Assembly (NCBI RefSeq): GCF_000337555.1
Contig: NZ_AOIO01000033.1
Coordinates: forward strand, 1 to 48,019
Direction: 5' to 3'
DNA length: 48,019 nucleotides
DNA from: Natrialba asiatica DSM 12278
Lineage (GTDB): Archaea; Halobacteriota; Halobacteria; Halobacteriales; Natrialbaceae
Positions 17,393 through 25,197 of the stretch are shown here, piece after piece. Each line of letters opens with the position of its first letter. The first letter of the stretch is position 1. Position numbers and translations under genes: made by a program. The notes below the pieces were generated by a model. The model did not search any database. It was given only the letters and a program-made list of their open reading frames with translations, and was not told the origin of the DNA.

Positions 17393-18400
17393 TTATAGGT
17401 CTTCGATGAAGTCGCGTCGCTGTTCCATCTTCTCACGGTCTGTACGGCGGTCGTAGTGGCGATCGAGAACTTCCGAGGAAACGTCACAGCGGTCGCTGAC
17501 GATTTTCTCGGGGATGTCCTCGCGGAGCTGGTACGTGATCGCGCCGCGCCGGATAGTGTGCGGCGAGAGACTGCTCGGGCAGTCGTAGTAGTGCCCGTAC
17601 TCCGTGGCTTCGCAGTCGTTCGGATCGCGGTCGTGGGGACACCCCTCGATCATGCAGGGCTGTGTGAGTCGGTACACTTCAGACCGGATCTGGCCGGAAC
17701 TCAGCCGGCCCTGATCGCTCGTTACCAGCGGCTCGCGGCCGTGGTCGTCCACGACATCGTGCCGGTGGAAGCGGATATACTCGTCGAGGACATCGCAGTA
17801 GTAGTCGTCGAGCGCGATCGCCCGCTCGGCCGGCTCCTGATTCTTGAGCGGCGTATCAGTATCTGGTCGGTGGCGGAGCCAGAAGCACTGGTCCTCGGGC
17901 TCGTAGTCCTCGAGGTCGACTGCTCGAAGACTCCCGAGGCGGATCCCCGTGTGCCAGAGGATCGCCATGATCACGTGCTCGCGGCTCGCGCGCTTGTACC
18001 GCTCGAGGTAGCCGATTATCTTGTGGGCGCGATCGGCATCAAGCATCTCGTCGCGCGCTTCATCACCGCGGTCGACGTCCGGAAGCTTCACTCGCTCGCG
18101 CATCCCCGGTTCGACGGCGTCGATCGAGGCGCAGAACTCGAGGAAGACGCGCAACGTCGCGAGCTGCCCGCGAAGCGTAACGATGTTCACGTCCTGCTGT
18201 CGCCACACCCGGTAGCGGTGGAGATCCCGGCCGGTGAGATCGTTGAGGTTGTCGATTCCAACCTCGTTGCACCACTCGACGAAGGCATTCAGACGGTACT
18301 TGTGGTTCTGCAGCGTCTTCGCGCTGATCTCGAGTTCGCGGTGTGAGACGTAGAGGTCGACCGCCTCGCGAGGCGAGATTGGCTCGAGGTCGTCGCTCAT
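17393..18400 (-). CDS. int: Tyrosine integrase of the provirus
   Basis: A 335-residue tyrosine recombinase expected to insert and excise the element at tRNA-Ala. Residues about 10-100 are the SAM-like core-binding domain. Catalytic residues: Arg154 in TGIRLGSL, His281 and Arg284 in SPHTIRRG, and Tyr316 in LDRHYDRR. A cysteine cluster (C249, C254, C263, C274) inserted before the second catalytic box is a probable zinc knuckle, common in haloarchaeal integrases. It ends 111 bp from attL. Its start overlaps the J-domain gene by ATGA, so it is the last gene of a five-gene operon. Confidence 0.93.
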   Translation of the reverse strand: MSDDLEPISPREAVDLYVSHRELEISAKTLQNHKYRLNAFVEWCNEVGIDNLNDLTGRDLHRYRVWRQQDVNIVTLRGQLATLRVFLEFCASIDAVEPGMRERVKLPDVDRGDEARDEMLDADRAHKIIGYLERYKRASREHVIMAILWHTGIRLGSLRAVDLEDYEPEDQCFWLRHRPDTDTPLKNQEPAERAIALDDYYCDVLDEYIRFHRHDVVDDHGREPLVTSDQGRLSSGQIRSEVYRLTQPCMIEGCPHDRDPNDCEATEYGHYYDCPSSLSPHTIRRGAITYQLREDIPEKIVSDRCDVSSEVLDRHYDRRTDREKMEQRRDFIEDL

Positions 18401-19002
18401 CGTTCACCACCTTCGGGCGCGGTAATAGCCCGGTAGGCAACGTTCACCTGCTTGAACTCGTCCTCGTCTCCGCCCGTATCCGGATGCGTCTCTTTCACCC
18501 GTTCCCGGTACGCTTCGCGGATTTTGTCGGAGCTGGCATCCTCCGTAACACCGAGGATTTCGTAGGGCGACTGCGCCGTTTCATCCTCGGTCTCGTCAGC
18601 ACTGGGGAGACGGAGCTTCTGATATTCGCTTTCAGCCGTAACGGTCCCTCGCTGTTCCTGCATCCGCGTCTCGTGCAGGAAGTGATAGAGGTCCTGCGCG
18701 TTGTCCCGAAGGTTGTCCCACCGATCGCAGGCAGCGGCCATCTGCTCGCTGTCTTTGGTGAAGTAGGCGACGACACCCGGATCCTCGACGCTCGCGTTCG
18801 CGTACGGTTTGTTCGGATTCTGAGTTTGATGCTCAGCACCACTCTCGAGTCGAACGTCAGTTATCCCGTCCCACGTCGCCAGTTCGTCGAGGACGTTCTG
18901 GAAGGCTTCTGAGCGAGTGACCCGAAAGCCGCCCGGATACGATGTACGATCCGCCGATGAGGTTCGAGGGAACGAGTCTGGCCATTGGAGGCTGTCGCTC
19001 AT
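18397..19002 (-). CDS. J-domain protein encoded with the integrase
   Basis: A 201-residue protein with a C-terminal J domain: SPYEILGVTEDASSDKIREA (about residues 143-162), then the HPD motif in KETHPDTGGDEDEFKQVNVAY. J domains activate the ATPase of Hsp70/DnaK. The N-terminal 140 residues are unfamiliar: a region with GITDVRLESGAEH may bind DNA or a partner. No Gly/Phe or zinc domain of true DnaJ is present, so it is an adaptor-type J protein, perhaps recruiting host DnaK for integration, replication or assembly. It overlaps both neighbours by 4 nt. Confidence 0.75.
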   Translation of the reverse strand: MSDSLQWPDSFPRTSSADRTSYPGGFRVTRSEAFQNVLDELATWDGITDVRLESGAEHQTQNPNKPYANASVEDPGVVAYFTKDSEQMAAACDRWDNLRDNAQDLYHFLHETRMQEQRGTVTAESEYQKLRLPSADETEDETAQSPYEILGVTEDASSDKIREAYRERVKETHPDTGGDEDEFKQVNVAYRAITAPEGGER

Positions 19003-19244
19003 GCCTCTACCTCCCCGAGTTCAGACTGATCATCGGTGAGTTGGCGGCGGCCTCGAGAGTTCTCCGGCTGGATGTTCCGGACCTCGTCGGCCCAGTCCTC
19101 AAGCTGCCGGCGGACGCGCTCGAGTTTGGCGTCGAGTTCATCGACGGACTCGGCGCTCACCTCGGCACGGATCTTGTCGCGATCGTCGGTCGATGTCCCG
19201 CGAGTGAGCTCGGTCGTGATCGAGATCGCGTCGTCCTCGCTCAT
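18999..19244 (-). CDS. Small coiled-coil protein
   Basis: An 81-residue highly charged protein; residues about 25-60 (AEVSAESVDELDAKLERVRRQLEDWADEV) have a heptad-like pattern suggesting a coiled coil. The tail is basic/polar. No known family. ATGA overlaps on both sides place it in the integrase operon. Confidence 0.6.
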   Translation of the reverse strand: MSEDDAISITTELTRGTSTDDRDKIRAEVSAESVDELDAKLERVRRQLEDWADEVRNIQPENSRGRRQLTDDQSELGEVEA

Positions 19245-19711
19245 CGGTTGCCACCGTCGGTCGCAGGAATCTGGATCTCACAAGCCTCGGCACGTCGGCG
19301 AACACTCTCCTCGAGCAGCGTCTCGGCGTCGGGCGTCAGCGTGTAGCTGTTCGTCCGGCCGTCGAGTTCGCTCCGTTCGACAAGCCCGTCCTCGATCAGA
19401 CCGTTGAGGTTCTGGTACAGCCGGCTGTGGGGTACGTCGCCGTAATACTCCTCGAGATTTTCCTCGATCGCGAGCCCGTAGGGATCCATCCCGGCCGACT
19501 CGAGGCCAGCGATCGTCTCGAGGATGTCGCGCTGGAAGCCGGAGAGATCGCCCCACGCGATGCCGCCGTCGGCGACCAGCTCGGGCTCGGCGTCGTAGTC
19601 TTCGGCGAGTTCGCCCGCGCAGTCCTCACAGACGTAGCCGTCAGGCGTGAAGACTTCCTTCCAGTTGGTGCAGCCCGGCGTATCGCAGGTGTAGGGACTG
19701 CGGGCGTTCAT
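19241..19711 (-). CDS. PadR-like winged-helix regulator with N-terminal zinc motif
   Basis: A 156-residue protein. Residues 9-34 hold four cysteines (CDTPGC ... CEDC), a small zinc ribbon. Residues about 55-140 are a winged helix: LSGFQRDILETIAGLE, GLAIEENLEEYYGDVPHSRLYQNLNGLIEDGLVE, then a wing RTNSYTLTPDAETLL. The layout is PadR-like, seen in many haloarchaeal viral regulators. It probably controls integration or lysogeny genes; it shares an operon with int. Confidence 0.75.
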   Translation of the reverse strand: MNARSPYTCDTPGCTNWKEVFTPDGYVCEDCAGELAEDYDAEPELVADGGIAWGDLSGFQRDILETIAGLESAGMDPYGLAIEENLEEYYGDVPHSRLYQNLNGLIEDGLVERSELDGRTNSYTLTPDAETLLEESVRRRAEACEIQIPATDGGNR

Positions 19712-20121
19712 CGGCTCACCCCCTGCTCGTTTCGAGTGGCCAGGTGATCGTCGATTGCCGTGTTGATCGCCGTCGCCGAGCGCATTCCCTCGCCGTGGAT
19801 CGCGTCGAGGGTGGCGATAACCTCGGTGAGAACAGCGTTCTGGTACCGCAGCTCGCTCACGATCGTCTCGAGCGTGTCGGCTTGACGTCGTTCCTCAGGT
19901 GAGCCCGTAGTGGGGCCGCCGTCAGCATGGATCGTCGCGCACGATCGGCAGGCTGGTTCGTCGAATCGAGCGTCGTAGCACTCCGCTCGAGCCCCGCAGG
20001 CGCAGCGAGCGTTAGACCTTTTGGCTGGCGATGCCTCTTGCCGTGCGTGGGGTGTATGCCCCACTGAAGTTCCGGAGTTCATACTCTGATCGACGGAGCT
20101 ACCTTCTGGGCGGCGTTGCAC
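19708..20121 (-). CDS. Small zinc-finger protein, first gene of the integrase operon
   Basis: A 137-residue protein with a zinc-ribbon-like motif near residues 40-61 (CACGARAEC ... PACRSC), then a helical region (RQADTLETIVSELRYQNAVLTEVIATLDAIH) that may form a coiled coil. The start is uncertain: 20121 or the ATG at 20082. It is the promoter-proximal gene of the five-gene operon and faces the repressor genes. Confidence 0.6.
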   Translation of the reverse strand: MQRRPEGSSVDQSMNSGTSVGHTPHARQEASPAKRSNARCACGARAECYDARFDEPACRSCATIHADGGPTTGSPEERRQADTLETIVSELRYQNAVLTEVIATLDAIHGEGMRSATAINTAIDDHLATRNEQGVSR

Positions 20122-20199
20122 CGCCGCCCGGTCTCACATACCAACAAGAGTCATCTTCAGCCGAGTTGGTAGCTCCGTACAGCCACTGTTAGTCTAATC

Positions 20200-20213
20200 T
20201 TGCATAAATGCAA
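20200..20213. promoter_or_regulatory. Palindromic operator candidate between divergent operons
   Basis: TTGCAT-AA-ATGCAA is a perfect 6-bp inverted repeat with a 2-nt spacer, in the AT-rich 172-bp gap between the int operon (minus) and the paired repressor genes (plus). Position and symmetry suit a dimeric winged-helix repressor. A TATA-like stretch (TATATT near 20250) probably drives the plus-strand genes. Confidence 0.5.
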
Positions 20214-20293
20214 CGGTTAGCTATAGGTGCCTAAGTCTGTTCTTAACAGTATATTCCGGACCATTAGGGTCACAGATACCGTTTTGGATCACA

Positions 20294-20605
20294 ATGAGAC
20301 AATCTGGGACATGGATGACTATATGGGATGACCGTATTCTGGAGATCATTCGAGACGAGGATGCAGGACGAGTAGGAGATCTCACTGATCGGGATGGGAT
20401 CAGAATCTCTCAATCATCAGTATCCCGGAGATGCAAGAAGCTTGCAAAACATGGTCTTCTCACCCCTCTCGGAAACGGAGTCTACACGATCACCGAGCGG
20501 GGCGAAGCATACCTCGATGAGGAGTACGACGCCGAAAACGAGACCTACCTCAACGGCGGCGACTCGAGAGATGGACCGAGCGCCAGTGGAACCACCCAAC
20601 CCTAA
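20294..20605 (+). CDS. Winged-helix repressor, phiH1 repressor-like (first of a pair)
   Basis: A 103-residue protein starting TWMTIWDDRILEIIRDE, then a helix-turn-helix ISQSSVSRRCKKLAKHGLLTPL and a wing GVYTITERGEAYLDEEYDAE. This pattern is the haloarchaeal phiH1-repressor-like winged helix. It probably represses lytic or integrase genes by binding the adjacent palindrome. The next gene begins one base inside its stop codon (TAATG) and encodes a related fold. Confidence 0.75.
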   Translation: MRQSGTWMTIWDDRILEIIRDEDAGRVGDLTDRDGIRISQSSVSRRCKKLAKHGLLTPLGNGVYTITERGEAYLDEEYDAENETYLNGGDSRDGPSASGTTQP

Positions 20606-20904
20606 TGAGCCGAAAGCCCGCCTGCTGGATGTGTACGCTTGATGAACGGATTCTCGAGCATCTCTCGGAGGATTCGTGGTCGACACCACGGCATATGTCT
20701 CAAGCTGTCAAACTCACTGCGTCACGTGGGCGGGTCGAAGAGCGATGTCTAATGCTTTCTCAGGTCGGACTAGTCGCTCCGATCTTCGAGGATAGCAACA
20801 TGTACGAAATCACCTGCGAAGGACAGGGATACCTCGATGGTGATCTTGATGCCGAGAATCGACCGGAACCGTCGATTCAGCAATTGTACAACGGATCCAA
20901 GTGA
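20605..20904 (+). CDS. Winged-helix repressor, phiH1 repressor-like (second of a pair)
   Basis: A 99-residue protein with the same layout as its upstream neighbour: CTLDERILEHLSED, a diverged helix-turn-helix, then a wing ending in GQGYLDGDLDAENRP. The two probably arose by duplication and diverged; two different repressors, or a repressor/antirepressor pair, are possible. Two cysteines near the N-terminus (CWMC) are absent from the first copy. Confidence 0.7.
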   Translation: MSRKPACWMCTLDERILEHLSEDSWSTPRHMSQAVKLTASRGRVEERCLMLSQVGLVAPIFEDSNMYEITCEGQGYLDGDLDAENRPEPSIQQLYNGSK

Positions 20905-20925
20905 ATAGATACTAAGAGACAACAG

Positions 20926-20932
20926 TTTATAG
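20926..20932 (+). promoter_or_regulatory. TATA box of the three-gene cargo operon
   Basis: TTTATAG, about 33-39 nt before the ATG at 20965, in an AT-rich stretch. It gives the three-gene unit a promoter of its own, separate from the repressors. Confidence 0.5.
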
Positions 20933-20964
20933 GAAGCAAGAACGATAACCTGAGTAACGTCACG

Positions 20965-21474
20965 ATGCCTAAAATAGATCAAATAAACAACAAAAAGGAT
21001 TTAGCTTTCTTACTATTCCATTACGCCGACGAAGTTGAAGGTAAAACTGAGTTGCAGAAACTGATTTTTCTTCTTCAAGAGGAGACGGAATTCAAAGAGC
21101 GCTATCCGGATCTCGAGTTCGAATTTACTGCGTATAAATACGGCCCATTTTCAGAACGCGTGTTTGATGAATTAGAATTTCTTTTATCAATTGGCGCTAT
21201 TGAGGCCATCGATCCTGAAGAAGAGGTGGATTTCATACGAGACGAGACGGATCCAAGTGACCCATATGCTGGAAAGAGATTCGTAGTAACAGAAAAGGGT
21301 GAGAAAATCATGAATGGGGTAAACGCGGCACTTGATGACGACTTACAGGTAGAGTTTGAGGAAGTCATCGACCAGTACACGGATCTATCTCTTCAAGAAC
21401 TTCTCGAATACGTCTATAAACAGTATCCGGAATATACAACTGAATCAGAAATTAAGGAAAAGATTCTCGGTTAA
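20965..21474 (+). CDS. SocA/Panacea/YwgA-like protein
   Basis: A 169-residue protein with the N-terminal signature of the SocA/Panacea/DUF4065 and YwgA group: a start like DLAFLLFHYADEVEGKTELQKLIFLLQEE, then YKYGPFSERVFDELEFLLSIGAI. These proteins occur in phages and in toxin-antitoxin loci, where they act as antitoxins or proteolysis adaptors. The C-terminal half is acidic and helical. Codon use is AT-rich, unlike the chromosome. It is translationally coupled (TAATG) to a nuclease-like gene, so it could be that protein's antitoxin or control subunit. Confidence 0.65.
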   Translation: MPKIDQINNKKDLAFLLFHYADEVEGKTELQKLIFLLQEETEFKERYPDLEFEFTAYKYGPFSERVFDELEFLLSIGAIEAIDPEEEVDFIRDETDPSDPYAGKRFVVTEKGEKIMNGVNAALDDDLQVEFEEVIDQYTDLSLQELLEYVYKQYPEYTTESEIKEKILG

Positions 21475-21887
21475 TGTATTGGCCAGAAAAGTACCAGGTT
21501 GGCATCGTCAGTCACTACCTCTATGAAGAGGGAATCGATTTTGTTACTGAGGCTTCCCTATACTCAATCCCAGTTGACATCCTAGGATATGACGGTGATG
21601 ATACCTATGCAATAGAGCTTAAAACTAGAGATTTTTCTCGTGGAATTCGTCAAGCAGAGCGTAACCTACTCTATACTGATTACTCATATCTATCTGTTTG
21701 GGAAGAAAATGTGACTGAGAATCTAATAGAGCGTATAGACGACTCTTCAGTTGGGTTACTATCTATCGCCGAAAATACTGAATGCTTATCATTACCTAGG
21801 CGAAATACCCCTAGTCAACACGCGAGAAAGAGGGTCATAGAGAAAGTACTTAACGATGATCGAAAACAGCGTACACTATCTTCATGA
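21474..21887 (+). CDS. PD-(D/E)XK-like nuclease
   Basis: A 137-residue protein whose core matches the restriction-endonuclease fold: Asp35 in SIPVDILGYD, then Glu48 and Lys50 in YAIELKTRDFSRGIRQA, and a following helix and strand (AERNLLYTDYSYLSVW). The ExK pair after a D, and the glutamine/basic helix, are the metal-binding and catalytic pattern of the superfamily. A lone nuclease of this size would need a partner for target choice. It is coupled to the SocA-like gene upstream and overlaps the next gene by 32 nt, so all three are probably made together. Confidence 0.6.
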   Translation: MYWPEKYQVGIVSHYLYEEGIDFVTEASLYSIPVDILGYDGDDTYAIELKTRDFSRGIRQAERNLLYTDYSYLSVWEENVTENLIERIDDSSVGLLSIAENTECLSLPRRNTPSQHARKRVIEKVLNDDRKQRTLSS

Positions 21888-23151
21888 AGGAGAGCGGCCG
21901 GCTATAGACAAGTCGGTTGCAATGTATGATTCTCTTATTATCCCTGCACATTTCGTTGCAGCTCGATATGAGAATCTATCCGGCTTTTTGAATCGATTAA
22001 AGAACAACCATGGAACGGAATACTATATCAATCCACAACTCCCTCGTTATCGTAAGGGAGATGATTTTAGAAAAGATACGGGAGATATTTCTGAATGGAA
22101 TCAGAGTCTTCTAGATTATTATGATCCCCTCGTGAAAGATATCTTATCTGAGGAGGGGAATATACGTTTTAGAGATCTAACTTCTCAGGAGCAAAAGAAA
22201 GTGGTTAAACAATCCTGTGACTTCCAACTCAATTTCTTAGAGGACGCACCCGAACAAGAGAACCTGAGTAGATATGGTATAGATACAGTTGAATTGGTAC
22301 CTCGAGCAATAATCCCCTGGTACGTGAAAATGAAAAGCCAGGCCGACATCGCCTCAAATCAAAGGACCATAAAATATGCTACGGACTATCTAGATGCACC
22401 GATTAAACCATGTCTATTCTTTGAGAAAGACTTAGTGAAAAATGAGGACTTCAAACGCGGTCTGACTAGTTTAGTGGACGATTCTGATATACAAGAAGTC
22501 TTTGTTTGGATAGAAGATTTAGATAAACCAAATACAACAACAAGAGAGTACGTAAACACGATAAATCTAATTCAGCGTATAAGTAATTGCGGCGTGGAGC
22601 CACATATGTTCTATGGAGGGTATTTCTCGCATCTTTTGGCCTTTTTTGGCCTCAGAGGAGTCGGATTTGGAACTTTCCATCAAGAGTCAAAGAAAGAGAA
22701 AACAGAAAGCTCCGGTGGAAGTGGTGGAGAAGGTCTAAAGAGATATTATTTTAATCCAGTGAAAGAGTTTTTGAATATACCTGAAGCAGTTGAAATGGGA
22801 AGTGAATTTGATGAGAGAACCTGTGACTGCCATGTTTGTGAGATAGAGATCCATGAGTGGGACGATCTATTTGCAATAGGTGATGAGTACCAGATTCTTC
22901 AGAGGCACTATATCGCCTCTCGCCGCCTCCATAGCGAAAAGATCCTTAATACAGGACTTGATCAACTTTTGGATGAAATTGAGGAGTCTGATAACCGTTA
23001 CAGAGAACCGTTGAACGAATCAGATACAGCTGCCAATGCTAACCATCTCAGAAAGTGGCGATTGTCAATAAACCACTACATATCCGAATCAGATATTAAT
23101 TCAAATCGACTTTCTGAAGGATTACTAGAGATCGGAAAGACCGGAAACTGA
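21856..23151 (+). CDS. Large protein with a TGT/DpdA-like zinc site, possibly lacking the catalytic aspartate
   Basis: A 431-residue protein of unknown function. Residues 323-351 contain C323-x-C325-x2-C328 and His351 (CDCHVC ... QRHY), the zinc site typical of tRNA-guanine transglycosylases and of the DNA-modifying relative DpdA; spacing to the histidine (23) is close to the usual 26. Before it, a Gly-rich segment (FYGGYFSHLLAFFGLRGVGFG, residues 252-272) resembles the last barrel strands. Where TGTs have the catalytic Asp (DMFDC-like), this protein has FGTF, so transglycosylase activity is doubtful. It may bind a modified base or RNA. The assignment to the superfamily is tentative. Confidence 0.45.
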   Translation: MIENSVHYLHEGERPAIDKSVAMYDSLIIPAHFVAARYENLSGFLNRLKNNHGTEYYINPQLPRYRKGDDFRKDTGDISEWNQSLLDYYDPLVKDILSEEGNIRFRDLTSQEQKKVVKQSCDFQLNFLEDAPEQENLSRYGIDTVELVPRAIIPWYVKMKSQADIASNQRTIKYATDYLDAPIKPCLFFEKDLVKNEDFKRGLTSLVDDSDIQEVFVWIEDLDKPNTTTREYVNTINLIQRISNCGVEPHMFYGGYFSHLLAFFGLRGVGFGTFHQESKKEKTESSGGSGGEGLKRYYFNPVKEFLNIPEAVEMGSEFDERTCDCHVCEIEIHEWDDLFAIGDEYQILQRHYIASRRLHSEKILNTGLDQLLDEIEESDNRYREPLNESDTAANANHLRKWRLSINHYISESDINSNRLSEGLLEIGKTGN

Positions 23152-23154
23152 TTT

Positions 23155-23820
23155 TCATTCCTCGTCTGAGTTCAAATGTAGATCTATCTCACCTTTCTCC
23201 ATCTCTGAGGAGATATCATCGGTCAAACGGGAAAAGAGATTGTCTAGTAGTTCTGGATTCAAATCAGAATCACCTGATCGAACAATAGCACGTAATTCGT
23301 CGGGTTCTAACGGATCTCCTGTTTCTAGTTTCTGAACTAATTTCTTTATATCTGTCTTTTTTCTAGAAACATCATAGCTAACGTTAACATCTTCAACTAC
23401 ATATCCACGTTGTTCTTCTCCAATCTCGATTCCTGATTCTAATACCTCGTCAAATGGAGAGCCAGTATCAGTAACTCCAAGATAGAAAAAACCAATAGCA
23501 GATGAGATACCGTTTATGAACATCGTTTTCTTAACTAGTTCTTGGAGGTCATCTTCAGTTATCTCGTCATTTGGTGGCTTCTCTGACTTAGAAAAGTTAC
23601 TCTCAAATATTTGCTCTCGATCTTTCTCATCCATATTATTAACTAATATATTAAAATCGAGAATAGAATCCATAAGCCGCTGTCGAATTCGATAACGAGC
23701 ATCCCTTTCAGACTGTTCACTAGAATATTCTTTTTCGCCTCTTAGGAAATCTCGATCAGCTGGTGTCAAAATCCCTCTATCTCGGTCTAAATCAAAGTCC
23801 TCTGTTAGTCCCGGTGTCAT
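23155..23820 (-). CDS. Haloarchaeal protein of unknown function
   Basis: A 221-residue charged protein, convergent with the three-gene unit (3 bp apart). The N-terminus (LDRDRGILTPADRDFLRGEKEYSSEQ) is a segment I associate with many haloarchaeal proteins of unknown function, followed by RYRIRQRLMDSILDFNIL. A mostly hydrophobic stretch near residues 98-114 (MFINGISSAIGFFYLGV) could be buried rather than in a membrane. The gene is AT-rich, like its neighbours. No enzymatic motif. Confidence 0.6.
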   Translation of the reverse strand: MTPGLTEDFDLDRDRGILTPADRDFLRGEKEYSSEQSERDARYRIRQRLMDSILDFNILVNNMDEKDREQIFESNFSKSEKPPNDEITEDDLQELVKKTMFINGISSAIGFFYLGVTDTGSPFDEVLESGIEIGEEQRGYVVEDVNVSYDVSRKKTDIKKLVQKLETGDPLEPDELRAIVRSGDSDLNPELLDNLFSRLTDDISSEMEKGEIDLHLNSDEE

Positions 23821-23865
23821 AGTCTGTTTCCAACTACGAATCCGGTCCTTGTTAGTTTTTTCGGG

Positions 23866-24112
23866 CTATGCCGTCGGTGATGCGGCGAAAGAGTTTTTAT
23901 GGGGGAGTACTATCGTCTAAGTGGAAGATGAGTCGGTCGAAGAAGGTTGGTCGGGTTGACCCGTTTGCATCCAGGAAAGTCCTGCCAGACATCCGGTGGA
24001 TGCCGGGTCGATCAGAAGTTCGCCCGACAGGCAACAGTGTTGACTGCTGCCTTCACCTGTCCTTAGGTGAGGTGGGTCTTGAATGTTGTCGTGATCGGGC
24101 AGGAGCGAGAAC
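23866..24112 (+). other. Non-coding region with serial hairpins, candidate structured RNA or origin element
   Basis: Four short hairpins occur in a row: 23953-23962 (GGGT/ACCC), 23972-23984 (CAGGA/TCCTG), 23990-24002 (CATCC/GGATG) and 24054-24069 (CACCT/AGGTG). A TATA-like TTTTTAT lies near 23893. Open frames here lack haloarchaeal amino-acid bias. It may be a long leader or structured RNA of the gene at 24113, or a replication element. Confidence 0.3.
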
Positions 24113-24640
24113 ATGACAGGTACACTCACTCAGACTGACGAACTCACGGAGAAACGGACGGAGATCATCAAAGTCATTGCGGCAGACTTCGAGCGGACAG
24201 AGTTCGCTCGCAGTCAGCTCAATGCCCACATGTACTACAACGACATGGGCCACCTCATCGAAGAGGACGACGACGAAGAGGAGGATACTCTCCAAACCAC
24301 AACTGGCCTCCTCAACAAGATCGCCGAGGAGGACGGTTATCTCCACAAGACCGAACAAGGCGGTACGAATCGTTTCATTATCGACACTGGCGCAGACGAA
24401 GACGAAGGCGACCAAGTCACCGCTGTTACACCCAACGAGATCGCGCAGTTGGTAGCGCAAATCGCAGATCGTCATGGCGTCACTATCAACATTCCAGAGG
24501 ACCGTCTCCCAGAATGGGGGTTCGTGTGCAATCGCGTGAATGGAACAGTGGGAAGTAACGTTCTTCGGATCGCCTCAAACCCGAACCGTTACCGCCTTAC
24601 CACAGAGGGGCTCGAGTTAGTCCAGGAAGAGCTACTCTAG
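24113..24640 (+). CDS. Winged-helix-like haloarchaeal protein, unknown
   Basis: A 175-residue acidic protein. The N-terminal half has a helical region (KRTEIIKVIAADFERTEFARSQLNAH) with an acidic low-complexity break, and GLLNKIAEEDGYLHKTEQGGTNRFIIDTG looks like a recognition helix plus wing. The C-terminus (NPNRYRLTTEGLELVQEELL) looks like a second wing. It may be a DNA-binding control or replication-linked protein. The start ATG at 24113 follows directly on the hairpin region. Confidence 0.6.
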   Translation: MTGTLTQTDELTEKRTEIIKVIAADFERTEFARSQLNAHMYYNDMGHLIEEDDDEEEDTLQTTTGLLNKIAEEDGYLHKTEQGGTNRFIIDTGADEDEGDQVTAVTPNEIAQLVAQIADRHGVTINIPEDRLPEWGFVCNRVNGTVGSNVLRIASNPNRYRLTTEGLELVQEELL

Positions 24641-24737
24641 CGTAGACTCAGAGCCCTTCGAAAGTAATAGGCTCGTCTGCGATCATTTTTTGATGACTAA
24701 CCCCAAGATAGAATACTAGCTGCGCCTTTCTCACCAC

Positions 24738-25181
24738 ATGGTCAGCGTATCTTGGGAAAGAGAGACAGGTCGGTTAGTAGCAGTACAACCAGGAGACGGT
24801 CCAGGTAAGTATTCTGCCGGAGTAGACCCTGATGCAGTAAGAGAACAATTGAGTGGATCTGACCACGTTTCAGAAATGGCGATTGCAGCATCGGTCGCGA
24901 GTGCGTATGATGGACCATTTTCTATTGAAAAGACGGTTGTTACTACAGAGACATATGACAAACAGGATACGGCTGGAGTGTTGACTACATTAGCGTTTGT
25001 TGAAATAGCGGATATAGGAGAAAAGCTGGGGAAAATCAGTTGTGAAAACTGTAATTATACTCCAGATGACAATCCTAATTGGCTATCTCAAGAACGAGAG
25101 GGTCCACAGCTTCAATATATGGATTGGCTTTGTCCTGAATGTAATTCTATCGTCCACACAGAAGCATACGGCTCTATCTGA
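24738..25181 (+). CDS. Small protein with C-terminal zinc ribbon
   Basis: A 147-residue protein. The C-terminal half has CENCNY and, 33 residues on, CPECNS, a classic zinc ribbon. The N-terminal half is unfamiliar (VSWERETGRLVAVQPGDGP). AT-rich codons link it to the cargo zone. It is convergent with the short recombinase gene. No function can be assigned. Confidence 0.6.
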   Translation: MVSVSWERETGRLVAVQPGDGPGKYSAGVDPDAVREQLSGSDHVSEMAIAASVASAYDGPFSIEKTVVTTETYDKQDTAGVLTTLAFVEIADIGEKLGKISCENCNYTPDDNPNWLSQEREGPQLQYMDWLCPECNSIVHTEAYGSI

Positions 25182-25197
25182 GTTAGCCCACTGACAC

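Noticed and set aside
23972-23984. AGGAAAGTCC, similar to the conserved GAGGAAAGUCC of RNase P RNA
   Set aside because: It is explained by the CAGGA/TCCTG hairpin, and no other RNase P core elements are found in the 250-bp gap; the region is also too short for a haloarchaeal RNase P RNA.
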